DNA of 41,954 nt from Bacteroidota bacterium (GTDB lineage: Bacteria > Bacteroidota > Bacteroidia > Chitinophagales > Chitinophagaceae). The stretch spans positions 1-41,954 of the forward strand of contig JAFEAF010000029.1 in assembly GCA_018266555.1 (NCBI GenBank), in the 5' to 3' direction. The notes beneath the pieces are model-generated. The model was not told the origin of the DNA. It saw only the letters and a program-made list of their open reading frames with translations, and made no database searches. The translations under genes were made by a program, and so were the position numbers. Positions 1-8,196 of the stretch are shown piece by piece (positions within the stretch are counted from its first letter, which is position 1; every line of letters begins with the position of its first letter).

Positions 1-692
1 CCGTAAAAAGTAACTTTCTCGGCAGGTTTTAATCCTTCGCTTTCAATGAAATAACCTGTTTGCACAAACATACCCGCAGAGCCACAGGCAGGGTCAAACA
101 CAATGCCGTGGTCGGGTTCAATTACATTTACAATGGTTTGCACCAAACTCATAGGCGTAAAAAACTCTCCGCCTTCCTGTGCTCCGGTCATCGCAAATTT
201 GTTGAGGAAGTATTCGTAAATCTTCCCGAATAAATCGCCTTCGGCTTTTTGCAACACTTCTTTATTGAAAATGCGGAGCAGCTCCCGCAACAGGTCTTTA
301 CTGAAAATGGAAAAGTTTTTGGGCAAAACGCCATTAAGGTTTTCGTATTCCTCTTCAATCAGTTTCATGGCATTGTCAATGGCTTCGCCAGTGTCGGCAC
401 TTTCGGGCAATGAAACCAAATAATCAAACTGTGACTTTTCGGGTAAGAACATTGCATTGCGTTCCTCAAAATCCTTTTTAGTCACAGGTCGTCTGCCCCG
501 TTGCGGATGCACGGGCAAGTCTTTCTCCACTTCAATTTTTACTTTTTGAAAACGGTTGAAGGCGTGTCGTAAAAATATCAATCCCAAAACAGGCATAGAG
601 TATTCCGAAGCAGTCAGTTTACTGTTCGCTCTGAGTTGGTCTGCGGCTCTCCACAGTTCGGCTTCTAATTTTCTGAGCTGTTTTCCTTGCAT
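1..692 (-). CDS. hsdM: Type I restriction-modification DNA methyltransferase subunit HsdM (N-terminal 230 residues, runs off left edge)
   Basis: The frame opens at ATG 692-690 and continues past base 1. Residues 1-170 match the N-terminal helical domain of HsdM (start MQGKQLRKLE, then KIYEYFLNKF). They are followed by the GGEFFTP block (about 174-180) and the SAM-binding motif DPACGSAGMF (about 200-209). HsdM methylates adenine in the recognition site and forms the core of the HsdRMS complex. The NPPF catalytic motif, HsdS and HsdR would lie to the left of the window. The gene has its own promoter-like -7 element at 720-727. The family assignment is secure; whether the whole system is intact cannot be seen. 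Confidence 0.93.
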   Translation of the reverse strand, partial: MQGKQLRKLEAELWRAADQLRANSKLTASEYSMPVLGLIFLRHAFNRFQKVKIEVEKDLPVHPQRGRRPVTKKDFEERNAMFLPEKSQFDYLVSLPESADTGEAIDNAMKLIEEEYENLNGVLPKNFSIFSKDLLRELLRIFNKEVLQKAEGDLFGKIYEYFLNKFAMTGAQEGGEFFTPMSLVQTIVNVIEPDHGIVFDPACGSAGMFVQTGYFIESEGLKPAEKVTFY

Positions 693-719
693 TTGGTCTT
701 TTATATATACTTAAAGAGC

Positions 720-727
720 CAAATTTA
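720..727 (-). promoter_or_regulatory. Bacteroidota-type -7 element upstream of hsdM
   Basis: Read on the minus strand this is TAAATTTG, a perfect TAnnTTTG match about 28 bases before the hsdM ATG. A possible -33 TTTG lies at 752-755, but the 24-base spacer is longer than the usual 19-21. The start point would be near 713, giving a leader of about 20 bases. Confidence 0.45.
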
Positions 728-794
728 GGGCTTCTACCCGCAGAGCTGAAACAAAAACAGCATTAAATGATATTTATATCTGCCAAATCTATCC

Positions 795-1196
795 TCATAC
801 CCCGACATCATTCACCGGTTCCAACCAGGTGTTTTCGTTGATTTGCGGATTGCAGATGATCGAGAGATGTGAAAACCAACTGTCGGGAGCAGCTCCGTGC
901 CAATGTTCTACATTCGGAGCAATTTCAACAATATCACCCGTAACAATTTTTCTGGCAGGTTTTCCTCTTTCCTGATAATATCCTTCACCACCAACCACAA
1001 TCAGGATTTGTCCGCCTGTGTGGCTGTGCCAGTTGTTCCGGCAACCCGGTTCAAAGGTTACATTGCTGATAGGTACGTTCAAATCTTTGTTGGATGTAAG
1101 CGGTGCTAACCACGATTTGCCTGAGAAGTATTGAGCATATCCTGTATTCTCTTCTCCTAAAGGGAAGTCGCTGATTTTTGGGATGTTTGTTTCCAT
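795..1196 (-). CDS. Small single-domain cupin protein
   Basis: This 133-residue protein folds as a single cupin barrel. Motif 1 is WHSHTGGQ (His57, His59, Gln63) and motif 2 is GDIVEIAPNVEHWHG (His98/His100), giving a likely three-histidine metal site. Proteins of this type are often annotated as cupin or carboxymuconolactone-decarboxylase-associated proteins and commonly lie beside an AraC-type regulator. Here a broken AraC gene is divergent, with about 280 bases between. No signal peptide is visible, so it should be cytoplasmic. The substrate is unknown. Confidence 0.8.
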   Translation of the reverse strand: METNIPKISDFPLGEENTGYAQYFSGKSWLAPLTSNKDLNVPISNVTFEPGCRNNWHSHTGGQILIVVGGEGYYQERGKPARKIVTGDIVEIAPNVEHWHGAAPDSWFSHLSIICNPQINENTWLEPVNDVGV

Positions 1197-1476
1197 AGTA
1201 TTTTCTTTTTGAGTTGTTAAATCAGTTTTTGAATGGCAGGCAGTAAAAAGGAAAATACTTCAAATAGTTACTACAAATATTGAAATTGTATTTCATAATA
1301 TTTCCAAAATCATATTCTAAGGTATCTGAAATTGTACTGATTTATTTCTTTCATTTTGTGGGCACAAAGTTCAATATTTTAGAAATTGTTGGCTTTATGT
1401 GTATTACTGAAATTTTTACCAATTTTACTGAATTCTTTTTTTTGTAAAATTTGAACTGATTACAAATAAACCTGAT

Positions 1477-2374
1477 ATGCCCAGGTTTTTGAAAGTGGAT
1501 ACTGACTCTGATTATGAGAATTATGTGAGATACAAAAACATGCATCCATTAGTGTGTGATTCCATATGAAGCCGTTACTCCTATTCACAACAGCCTGAAC
1601 CAATACGAGGTGTATGCCTTGTTTTTGTTGGAGAACAACATTGATGAGCTGAACTATGGAATGGGAAAATATGATTTCCAGGCGGGCACACTAATCACTG
1701 TTGCACAGGGGCAAACAGGTGGCAGAGAAGATGATGGAAATACATTTGAAATAAAGGGTTGGGCTTAACTTTTTCATCCGGACTTATTGCGTTGCACTGC
1801 ATTGGAAAATAAGATGGAGCAATTTTCCTTTTTCTCTTTTCAGATTATTGAAGCCTTGTTTATGGCAGAAGAAGAAAGAGAAACGCTAAAATGTTGTTTT
1901 GAGCTGTTGAAAGATGAATTGAAAAATGAAGATAAAACCAATCAGGAAAAAATAATTGTCAGTTTACTGGAAGTCATTCTGAATTATTGTTTGCGTTTTT
2001 ACAATCGACAGTTTACAACCAGAAAGATTGAAAATAGTAATGTCTTAACTCGTTTTGAACAAACATTGATAGATTACTACAAAAGCAACAAACAGTTGGA
2101 ACAAGGTATTCCGTCAGTAAAATACTGTTCCGAGCAATTATTCCTTTCTACCAATTACTTTGGGGATTTAGTAAAAAAAGAAACCGGAAATTCTCCCAAT
2201 CATTTCATACACGCTTTTATTATAGATAAAGCCAAAAGTATTTTGATGGCAAATCGTTCCATTGGCGACACAGCCTTTAATTTAGGCTTTGCTTCTCAGC
2301 AGGCATTTAGACGGTTTTTCAAATTACAAACTGAGCAAACTCCCCTGGAATATATTAATTCAAAAAGCCTATGA
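1477..2374 (+). pseudogene. Broken AraC-family transcriptional regulator (frameshift plus nonsense codon)
   Basis: The pieces together would encode a regulator of about 299 residues. The N-terminal piece starts at ATG 1477 and reads to HPLV. The frame is then lost in the GTGTGTG tract at 1552-1558, where adding one GT unit rejoins the next segment (VIPYEAVTPIHNSLN). A second lesion is the in-frame TAA at 1769-1771, at the GWA-LFHPDL position where relatives normally have a hydrophobic residue. Downstream the AraC C-terminal HTH pair is intact (LPSVKYCSEQLFLSTNYFGDLVKKETG-like, then the second helix pair ending TPLEYI). The 196 codons after the stop could yield a fragment, but a working regulator is unlikely. 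The gene is divergent from the cupin gene, its probable former target. Confidence 0.85.
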
Positions 2375-2586
2375 TGGCATTTTAGAACTTTAAAGCAGTT
2401 CAAAATTTGCTTAATACATATTAAAATTCAAAGAATTTTTTCTTCCAAGCTCCGTATTTGAATTGAAATAATTTTTAAACGACATTTGAGCTGATGCTGA
2501 ATAGCCCCCGGATGGGTAGATAGGCAAGGTTGAAAGTTTTCTTATCTGTTATGAAGTTACTAAACAGGGAAATGAACAACAATCAT

Positions 2587-2617
2587 ATTGCCACATGAAC
2601 GATAATAATTAAATTTG
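2587..2617 (+). promoter_or_regulatory. Probable promoter of korB
   Basis: ATTG at 2587-2590 (the -33 region), a 19-base spacer, and TAAATTTG at 2610-2617 (a perfect TAnnTTTG -7 element) lie 19 bases before the korB ATG. The predicted leader is only about 12 bases. Confidence 0.6.
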
Positions 2618-2636
2618 TGCAGAACAATTTTTATTT

Positions 2637-3662
2637 ATGGCAGAAACAGTAGCGGCTCCATTGACCGCAAAAGATTTTCAAACCGACCAGGAAGTGCGCT
2701 GGTGCCCCGGCTGTGGTGATTATTCCATTTTAGCACAGGTGCAAAAAGTGATGCCCACATTGGGTATTCCGAGAGAAAACATTGTAATCATATCCGGTAT
2801 CGGTTGCAGCAGCCGGTTCCCGTATTACATGAATACGTATGGAATGCACTCCATTCATGGCAGGGCTACAGCTATTGCCAGTGGATTGAAAGCATCACGG
2901 CCTGAACTGAGTATATGGATTGTAACCGGCGATGGCGATGGATTAAGTATTGGCGGTAATCACACCATTCATTTATTGCGCAGGAATTTTGATGTGAATG
3001 TACTTTTGTTTAACAACCAAATCTATGGTTTGACGAAAGGACAGTATTCTCCTACTTCAGAAGAAAATAAAATCACCAAGTCCACACCATTTGGAAGTAT
3101 TGATCATCCGTTTAATCCGCTTGCGCTGGCCCGTGGAGCTGATGCTACATTTATTGCGAGAAGCATGGACAGGGACCCGAAACATTTACAAGCCATGCTG
3201 CTTCGTTCATACAAACACAGGGGTGCATCTTTTCTTGAGATTTACCAGAACTGCAATATATTTAATGACGGTGCATTTGAAATATTTACAGAGAAAGGAA
3301 CTAAGGCAGAAGAAACATTGTTTTTGGAGCAAGGTCAGCCCTTGATCTTTGGAGCTAACCGGGATAAAGGAATCAAGTTGGATGGTTTTACTCCTGTAAT
3401 TGTGAACCTGAACGAAGGGCATAGCAAAGACGAATTATGGATACATGATGAATTTGATATGTACAAAGCGCAAATACTCACCCGAATGTTTGATGATCCG
3501 AAAATTGCAGGGCATTTACCAAGACCGTTCGGGGTATTTTATGAAACCGAACGTACCTGCTATGAAGATGCGATGGCAAAACAAATTGAGGAGGCGCAGG
3601 CAAAAAGGCAGGCTGACCTGGATAAATTACTTCGTGGTAATGAAGTATGGACGATTAATTGA
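2637..3662 (+). CDS. korB: 2-oxoacid:ferredoxin/acceptor oxidoreductase, beta subunit
   Basis: This 341-residue protein is the TPP-binding beta subunit of a 2-oxoglutarate-type ferredoxin oxidoreductase, which oxidatively decarboxylates 2-oxoacids to acyl-CoA and reduces a low-potential acceptor. CPGCGDYS (residues 23-30) carries the first Fe-S cysteines, with further cysteines in GIGCSSR and YQNCNIFN. GDGDG (98-102) through NNQIYG (126-131) is the TPP/Mg motif. Length is normal for the KorB class. The alpha subunit, normally immediately upstream, is not in this window: upstream lie the AraC pseudogene and a fresh promoter. A terminator follows, so the gene is transcribed alone. Confidence 0.95.
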   Translation: MAETVAAPLTAKDFQTDQEVRWCPGCGDYSILAQVQKVMPTLGIPRENIVIISGIGCSSRFPYYMNTYGMHSIHGRATAIASGLKASRPELSIWIVTGDGDGLSIGGNHTIHLLRRNFDVNVLLFNNQIYGLTKGQYSPTSEENKITKSTPFGSIDHPFNPLALARGADATFIARSMDRDPKHLQAMLLRSYKHRGASFLEIYQNCNIFNDGAFEIFTEKGTKAEETLFLEQGQPLIFGANRDKGIKLDGFTPVIVNLNEGHSKDELWIHDEFDMYKAQILTRMFDDPKIAGHLPRPFGVFYETERTCYEDAMAKQIEEAQAKRQADLDKLLRGNEVWTIN

Positions 3663-3687
3663 AAATCAAAAAAAATCAAAATATCAG

Positions 3688-3717
3688 AAAGCGTTTCAGA
3701 AATGAGACGCTTTTTTT
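3688..3717 (+). terminator. Rho-independent terminator after korB
   Basis: AAAGCGTTTC and GAGACGCTTT form a 10-bp stem (one G-T pair) with a short loop, followed by TTTTTTT. It lies 26 bases after the korB stop codon. Confidence 0.85.
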
Positions 3718-3870
3718 GTGAAATCATACATCATTCAGGTTGAAAAAACCCGCAACATTATTTTTTTTTCTCAACTAAAATTTTTTTTGTGGATCTAAAA
3801 AAATTGCATGGAAGAAACTTGAAGCAACACAAATAACAATGTACATTAGCTCACAAACCAACTGAAACAA

Positions 3871-4920
3871 TTGAAAACAGGAAAATATATTTTTCTTTTA
3901 CTTCCAACGTTACTTTATTTGAGTGCCTGTAAAAAAGAAATACTTCCGGCTCCTCCAGCACCTGTAAATATTTATCCGCCAGTCAAACCGGGTTTCATGG
4001 TGGTGGGTTATTTTCCATCGTACAGGTATGTGAATGAATATCCCGATCGAATGTTCCGCATGTGTGATGTGGTGAACTATGCATTTGCAAATATTACTGC
4101 TGCTGGTACTTCCATTATTTCTGATATTCCAAAATTTGATTCTGTATATCAAAAAGCAAAAGCCAATGGAGCGATGGTCTTTCTTTCTATTGCCGGAGAT
4201 CCTACTTTATTTGCATCCATGAGCAGCACCTCCGGAGGCAGAAATATTTTTATACAGGACATCATGCAAAAAGTACGGCAAAATCATTTGGATGGAATTG
4301 ATATTGACTGGGAATATCCGCATAGTAATGATGGTACCGGGCAGACATTTAGTTTATTGATGAAGCAGCTTTCCGATTCATTGCATGTAGATGGAAAATA
4401 TTTTTTGACTGCTGCCATTACACCCGGGAAATATGCTGGAAGTATTCGGGATGGTATCGGCAATGATGTATTTCAATATGCCGATTGGTTTAATGTGATG
4501 GCGTATGATGATTTTTCTACCAACCCGGCAAATCTTTATCAACAGCATAGCCCATTTTCCTTAGCCACAACTTCTTTTGATTACTGGATCAACACCCGCG
4601 GAATGCCAAAAGATAAATGCCTGCTTGGTATTCCCATTTATGGACGGCCATCAGGGATGACACAAACCGGTACTGTGTTAACCTATAAAACAATCCTGCA
4701 GCAAGGCGGTAGCCCAATGTCAGATTCTGCTATTGTTTCTGCCGGAGGTTTTTCAAATTATACTATTTATTATAATGGGCAGCCAACAGTAAAAAAGAAA
4801 GCAGCATATGCCCGTTCTGTCGGCGGTGGTATTATGTTTTGGGAAATAGGACAGGATGCTGATGATGATCGTTCATTGATCAAAGCCGCATGTGATACTT
4901 TGGGAATTAATTATAATTAG
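3871..4920 (+). CDS. GH18 chitinase-like lipoprotein
   Basis: This 349-residue protein starts at TTG 3871; no in-frame ATG would give the signal sequence. Residues 1-20 form a lipoprotein signal (hydrophobic stretch, then LSAC20 followed by KK), so it is probably anchored in the envelope. The GH18 catalytic motif DGIDIDWEYP is at residues 141-150, with Glu148 as the acid/base, and the substrate-binding MAYDDF is present. The fold is therefore a catalytically complete (beta/alpha)8 barrel. The family cleaves chitin or other N-acetylglucosamine polymers. No SusC/D partners are adjacent and it stands alone after the korB terminator. Confidence 0.92.
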   Translation: MKTGKYIFLLLPTLLYLSACKKEILPAPPAPVNIYPPVKPGFMVVGYFPSYRYVNEYPDRMFRMCDVVNYAFANITAAGTSIISDIPKFDSVYQKAKANGAMVFLSIAGDPTLFASMSSTSGGRNIFIQDIMQKVRQNHLDGIDIDWEYPHSNDGTGQTFSLLMKQLSDSLHVDGKYFLTAAITPGKYAGSIRDGIGNDVFQYADWFNVMAYDDFSTNPANLYQQHSPFSLATTSFDYWINTRGMPKDKCLLGIPIYGRPSGMTQTGTVLTYKTILQQGGSPMSDSAIVSAGGFSNYTIYYNGQPTVKKKAAYARSVGGGIMFWEIGQDADDDRSLIKAACDTLGINYN

Positions 4921-5458
4921 GAATTATCCGTGTATTGTGTTTCACTTAGCTTGAATGTTTTCAAAATTTGCCATTGCCCGCCGCCTATTTGTTCAATCAA
5001 AGAAATTTTATTAAAGGGTAACAATTCCGGTAATTTACTTTTTTGAATCTCTACAAAAATTTCATTGGTGCAATTTGAATTTCCCGGGTGCATCAGGGTG
5101 ATATGCGGTTTTTGATGACGAACAGCTATCCTTAAACCAGTCAACATCCGTAGGCGAAGATGATGAAATACGTTATTGATTCCTTCCGCCGGGAACAGAA
5201 CACCTGTATAGTCAAACTTTTTACACTTCCGAAATGTATGGTTATGGCATCTTCATTAAGTTATTGCAGGTTATTCAGAACTTCTGACATGTTTTCAATT
5301 TCATCTTCACGTCAAAAGGTAACATTACTTTCAATTAAGTGATATTGTAAAAGATTAAATTTCTTGAGGAAATTTTCAATTTCAATAGCAAATTCTTTAT
5401 CAACAAAAATTAGTTTGTACCGGCAATTACCTTTTTTGATAGAAACTTTCAAAGTGCT
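4917..5458 (-). pseudogene. Decayed 2H phosphoesterase (2'-5' RNA ligase-like) gene
   Basis: Read from 5458 down, the frame gives a recognisable N-terminal half (YKLIFVDKEF, NVTF, REDEIE, AITIHFGSV). It is broken by TGA at 5314-5312 and TAA at 5263-5261. The reading then has to shift at the A5 run at 5219-5223: one extra A would restore VKKFDYTG. From there it stays open to TAA at 4917, through the second catalytic motif PHITLMHP and FNKISLIEQ. HxT/S motifs of this kind mark 2H phosphoesterases, which act on cyclic phosphate or 2'-5' linkages. Three lesions make it a clear pseudogene; the subfamily is inferred. Its 3' end overlaps the chitinase stop by 4 bases. Confidence 0.6.
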
Positions 5459-5461
5459 ATA

Positions 5462-5480
5462 CCTTGAGCTAAAATCAAGG
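5462..5480 (-). terminator. Possible hairpin terminator after the 5525-5947 gene
   Basis: CCTTGA and TCAAGG pair around a 7-base loop, 44 bases past the stop of the minus-strand gene at 5525. No strong U-run follows, so this is tentative. Confidence 0.3.
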
Positions 5481-5524
5481 CGAAAAATTACTGTGTTTTA
5501 ATTTTTCAAACTTTAAAAAAAAAG

Positions 5525-5947
5525 TCAACTGCTGCCCTCAGAAGATTTATAATTATATGCAAAGGCAAGCAGAACACCCGCCAGGCTGTATTGAATAAGA
5601 TAGTAGAAGAACCACTCCATAGCTAACGAAAAAGGTATTAATCCCGTTCCGGCATAAGTATTAAGCGACATATTTATACTAAGCCATAGGCCAATAAAGA
5701 ACCCATATTTAAGCCCTTCGGCTATTGTTCCTTGTTTTTTCCAGGCGCTGTAGATGAGCGTAAAAAAGAAAGCTCCCGTAACACTTGTAATTACAAATGC
5801 CCAAATTTTACTATTGATATCTTCACTGTGCAGCACCGGTCTTAGTTTCATGTATTCACTGTGAAGCAAAACATCATGAATAACATACCCACTAATACTA
5901 TTGAATGTGTACACAGCCAAAAATGCGATAACAAACCTTTTTATCAT
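5525..5947 (-). CDS. Small multi-pass membrane protein of unknown function
   Basis: The ATG at 5947 (MIKRFVIAFLAVYTF) is chosen because it places a hydrophobic segment directly at the N-terminus. An upstream in-frame ATG at 6025 would add 26 polar residues. The 140-residue product has about four membrane segments (roughly 3-22, 46-68, 77-98, 105-128). The GYVIHDVLLHSEYMKLRPV loop after the first segment resembles a family of short Bacteroidota membrane proteins without known function. It lies 83 bases downstream of the JmjC-like gene on the same strand and may be co-transcribed. Confidence 0.75.
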   Translation of the reverse strand: MIKRFVIAFLAVYTFNSISGYVIHDVLLHSEYMKLRPVLHSEDINSKIWAFVITSVTGAFFFTLIYSAWKKQGTIAEGLKYGFFIGLWLSINMSLNTYAGTGLIPFSLAMEWFFYYLIQYSLAGVLLAFAYNYKSSEGSS

Positions 5948-6030
5948 AAAATAATTTTCAATTAAAGTTCGTCTGGTCGGATTAGAAAAATAAATGTCAG
6001 ATAAATTAACTGGAGGTAGAGACAATGAAT

Positions 6031-6915
6031 TTACCCTTTTTTCCCCAATTCCCTTTTCGCATTTTTCTGGATTTTTTTCTGCTTCCAGTTATACCAGGGT
6101 TTTGGTGCAGTTTTTTTTATCAGGGTATCAATGTTCCGCATACCAAATAAATTCCAAACACCATGCAGTTTGCCTGTAAGAGAAGGTTGCAATGCACGAA
6201 GGCTCATCCCAAATCCACTATCGAGGTATTCCATGTGGTGCCAGTAACCGGCCGGCATGAACAACGTGTGGCCATGTTCTAAAATAAAATCATAACCATT
6301 TGCGAGTTTTAATGCAGGAAATTTTTCATAATCAGGTTTACCGTTGTTTTGATAATACCGGGAAAAATCAGCAAGACTTAATACTTCAAACGGTTTACGG
6401 TATAAACAATGTTGTTGTTCATAAGGAAACAGCAACACTCTTTTTCTGCCTATGAACTGTGTATGCAGGATATGCGAAAGGTCAATATCGAAATGCATGT
6501 GAGTGATGGAGCCCTCTCCGCCGACAAAAAGCATTGGATATTTTTTTACAAAACCTTTCATGTACTCTTCCGGCCAGGAAAAATCTTTTACCAGTTGTGG
6601 TGCGTGATGGAAAATATTGAAAAGAAATATGCGCAACTCCACGGGACCTTTTTTTACCATATCCAGGTACTCGCCAAATTTCATATAACCATCAGCTTTG
6701 TTGATAGGAGTGTACGCATCACTTTTTACGTTGTTATAAACGCCTACTTCCTTTTCACCCACTACCTGTTTGAAATAATCCCAATTCCATTTTTCCCGGG
6801 CAGGCCAGTTTTGAGAAAGAGTTTTAATAACCACAGGAGTATTAGTCCGGTAAAAATCTTTTTTGAAATCTTCCGGGCTGATGCTGTCAACAACTGTAAC
6901 CGGTTTTACGTTCAT
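6031..6915 (-). CDS. JmjC/cupin_8-like Fe(II)- and 2-oxoglutarate-dependent oxygenase
   Basis: This 294-residue protein belongs to the cupin-like (JmjC-related) family. The iron site is visible as THMHFD (His141-x-Asp143) and the distal histidine in MPAGYWHH (226/227). The N-terminal ISPEDFKKDFYRTNTPVVI region is the usual family opening, in which a protein positions itself for 2-oxoglutarate-dependent hydroxylation. The target is unknown; relatives act on amino-acid side chains or small molecules. There is no signal peptide. It sits upstream of the small membrane protein at 5525. Confidence 0.85.
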   Translation of the reverse strand: MNVKPVTVVDSISPEDFKKDFYRTNTPVVIKTLSQNWPAREKWNWDYFKQVVGEKEVGVYNNVKSDAYTPINKADGYMKFGEYLDMVKKGPVELRIFLFNIFHHAPQLVKDFSWPEEYMKGFVKKYPMLFVGGEGSITHMHFDIDLSHILHTQFIGRKRVLLFPYEQQHCLYRKPFEVLSLADFSRYYQNNGKPDYEKFPALKLANGYDFILEHGHTLFMPAGYWHHMEYLDSGFGMSLRALQPSLTGKLHGVWNLFGMRNIDTLIKKTAPKPWYNWKQKKIQKNAKRELGKKG

Positions 6916-7012
6916 AGTATGTCCATTATTGCAATCAAGCTGAAAAATACAAATTGTGCGGCAATTACAAAGTGAGTATTGTCAATATTGACATTTCGTT
7001 ATTTAAAATTAT

Positions 7013-7105
7013 AAACCGCCGGGATTACAGCGCTTTACTTCCATATGAAGTCTATTGTTCTATTTAATTTCTGATACCAGGTGGAGTTAAATCACCCGGC
7101 GGTTT
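7013..7105. repeat. 11-bp perfect inverted repeat enclosing a nested hairpin
   Basis: AAACCGCCGGG (7013-7023) and CCCGGCGGTTT (7095-7105) are perfectly complementary across 71 bases. The loop contains a smaller stem-loop, CTTC-CATAT-GAAG. The right arm includes the last codons of the minus-strand Arg-rich gene, so the structure covers its 3' end and 3' untranslated region. It may act as a long-loop terminator or RNA-protecting structure. Confidence 0.6.
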
Positions 7106-7398
7106 TTAAATAAATGATGTTTTTTAAAAAACATTCTTTCATGCATCATTCGGTTTCTCATAACGATTCTGTTGCGAACCCGGGGATTCATAAAATGGGT
7201 TCTTTGAAATCTATGTAGCTCCATTTTGTAATGCTTCGGGTTCCTTCGTATGAGCAATGGTTGCCGGGGCATTTCTATACCTCTTCTGAAATTCTGCTCA
7301 GTGCGAAATCTTAATAAACGCTCCCTCGGAGTTCTTTGACCTGAAGCAGTTACCGTTAATAAGCCAATTACCAGCATTACCAGGAATAATTTTTTCAT
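7087..7398 (-). CDS. Secreted, arginine-rich 103-residue protein of unknown function
   Basis: A clean signal peptide (MKKLFLVMLVIGLLTVTASGQ, cleavage probably after SG) is followed by about 80 residues extremely rich in Arg, His, Lys and Met, with repeated R/N/R/F patterns and few acidic residues. The mature peptide should be strongly positive. No known domain is recognisable. Such a protein could bind a polyanion such as lipopolysaccharide or nucleic acid, but that is inference from charge alone. The codons look like genuine coding sequence and the start follows a normal gap. Confidence 0.65.
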   Translation of the reverse strand: MKKLFLVMLVIGLLTVTASGQRTPRERLLRFRTEQNFRRGIEMPRQPLLIRRNPKHYKMELHRFQRTHFMNPRVRNRIVMRNRMMHERMFFKKHHLFKNRRVI

Positions 7399-7486
7399 AC
7401 GTCAATTTTTAGATGATAAAAATAGTGAATGTTTATTTAAGACGAATGATTTCGTAGAAAGTTTAATTACCTCCGGCTATTTCTGA

Positions 7487-8083
7487 TTAAAATAATTCTA
7501 CTTGTTTAGGTAATAGCCTGAAACTCTTCCGGTGATATTTGCAACTGCCGTATTGTTCAATAGCTTTACGGTGTTCTTCAGTGCCATAGCCTTTGTTGTT
7601 GTTCCACCTGTATTGAGGAAATTCGGAGTGAATTTTTTTCATGAAATCATCCCGGCAAGTTTTTGCCAGAATACTTGCTGCAGCAATGGACATATATGTT
7701 GCATCGCCTTTAATTATGCAGTGATGGGGAGTTTTTTTATATTTTATAAAACGATTACCGTCAATAAGCAAAAGTTGCGGCTTTGTTTTTAGTTTTTCTA
7801 TAGCTATATGCATAGCCTTAATGGATGCTTTCAAAATATTGATATGATCAATTTCAATATTATCTATACCGGCCACGGCAAAGGATATGGCATGGCTTTC
7901 AATAATCGTTCTTAATTCTACTCGTTGTTTTTCTGAAAGCTGCTTGGAATCATTCAATTCCGGATGTGAAAACCCTTTCGGCAAAATAACTGCCGCAGCG
8001 AATACCGGGCCTGCCAGACATCCTCTGCCGGCTTCATCACACCCTGCTTCTATCAGGTCTTTCTGGAAAAAAGGCTGTAACAG
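7487..8083 (-). CDS. rnhB: Ribonuclease HII with a non-standard start codon
   Basis: RNase HII cleaves RNA in DNA-RNA hybrids and starts ribonucleotide excision repair. The catalytic motif [12 protein letters not shown] is encoded near 8040, followed by [17 protein letters not shown] and the C-terminal [10 protein letters not shown] region, for a normal length of about 198 residues. An internal ATG at 7984 would delete the DEAGRG active site, so the real start must be upstream. In that frame the only start-like codons before the TGA are CTG (8083-8081) and ATT (8093-8091). I chose CTG, which gives [13 protein letters not shown] lies one base out of phase across a T8 run, so a one-base indel is an alternative. 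Confidence 0.85.
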   Translation of the reverse strand: MLQPFFQKDLIEAGCDEAGRGCLAGPVFAAAVILPKGFSHPELNDSKQLSEKQRVELRTIIESHAISFAVAGIDNIEIDHINILKASIKAMHIAIEKLKTKPQLLLIDGNRFIKYKKTPHHCIIKGDATYMSIAAASILAKTCRDDFMKKIHSEFPQYRWNNNKGYGTEEHRKAIEQYGSCKYHRKSFRLLPKQVELF

Positions 8084-8133
8084 AAAAAAAATTTCTCAAA
8101 ATTAAATGGTTACCGTTATATGATCACTAATAG

Positions 8134-8164
8134 TTTATTATCGTTCATGAATTCAGTAAATTCG
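8134..8164 (+). promoter_or_regulatory. Candidate promoter of the thiosulfate operon
   Basis: TTTA (8134-8137), a 19-base spacer, and TAAATTCG (8157-8164) resemble TTTG-N19-TAnnTTTG with one mismatch in each half. The start point would be about 25 bases before the ATG at 8197. Confidence 0.35.
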
Positions 8165-8196
8165 TAAACCATTTTTGAAACGAAAATCATTGAATC

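Noticed and set aside
1351-1545. Minus-strand open frame of 64 codons between the cupin and AraC genes
   Set aside because: It overlaps the 5' end of the AraC pseudogene, has no recognisable domain or start context, and has low-complexity composition.
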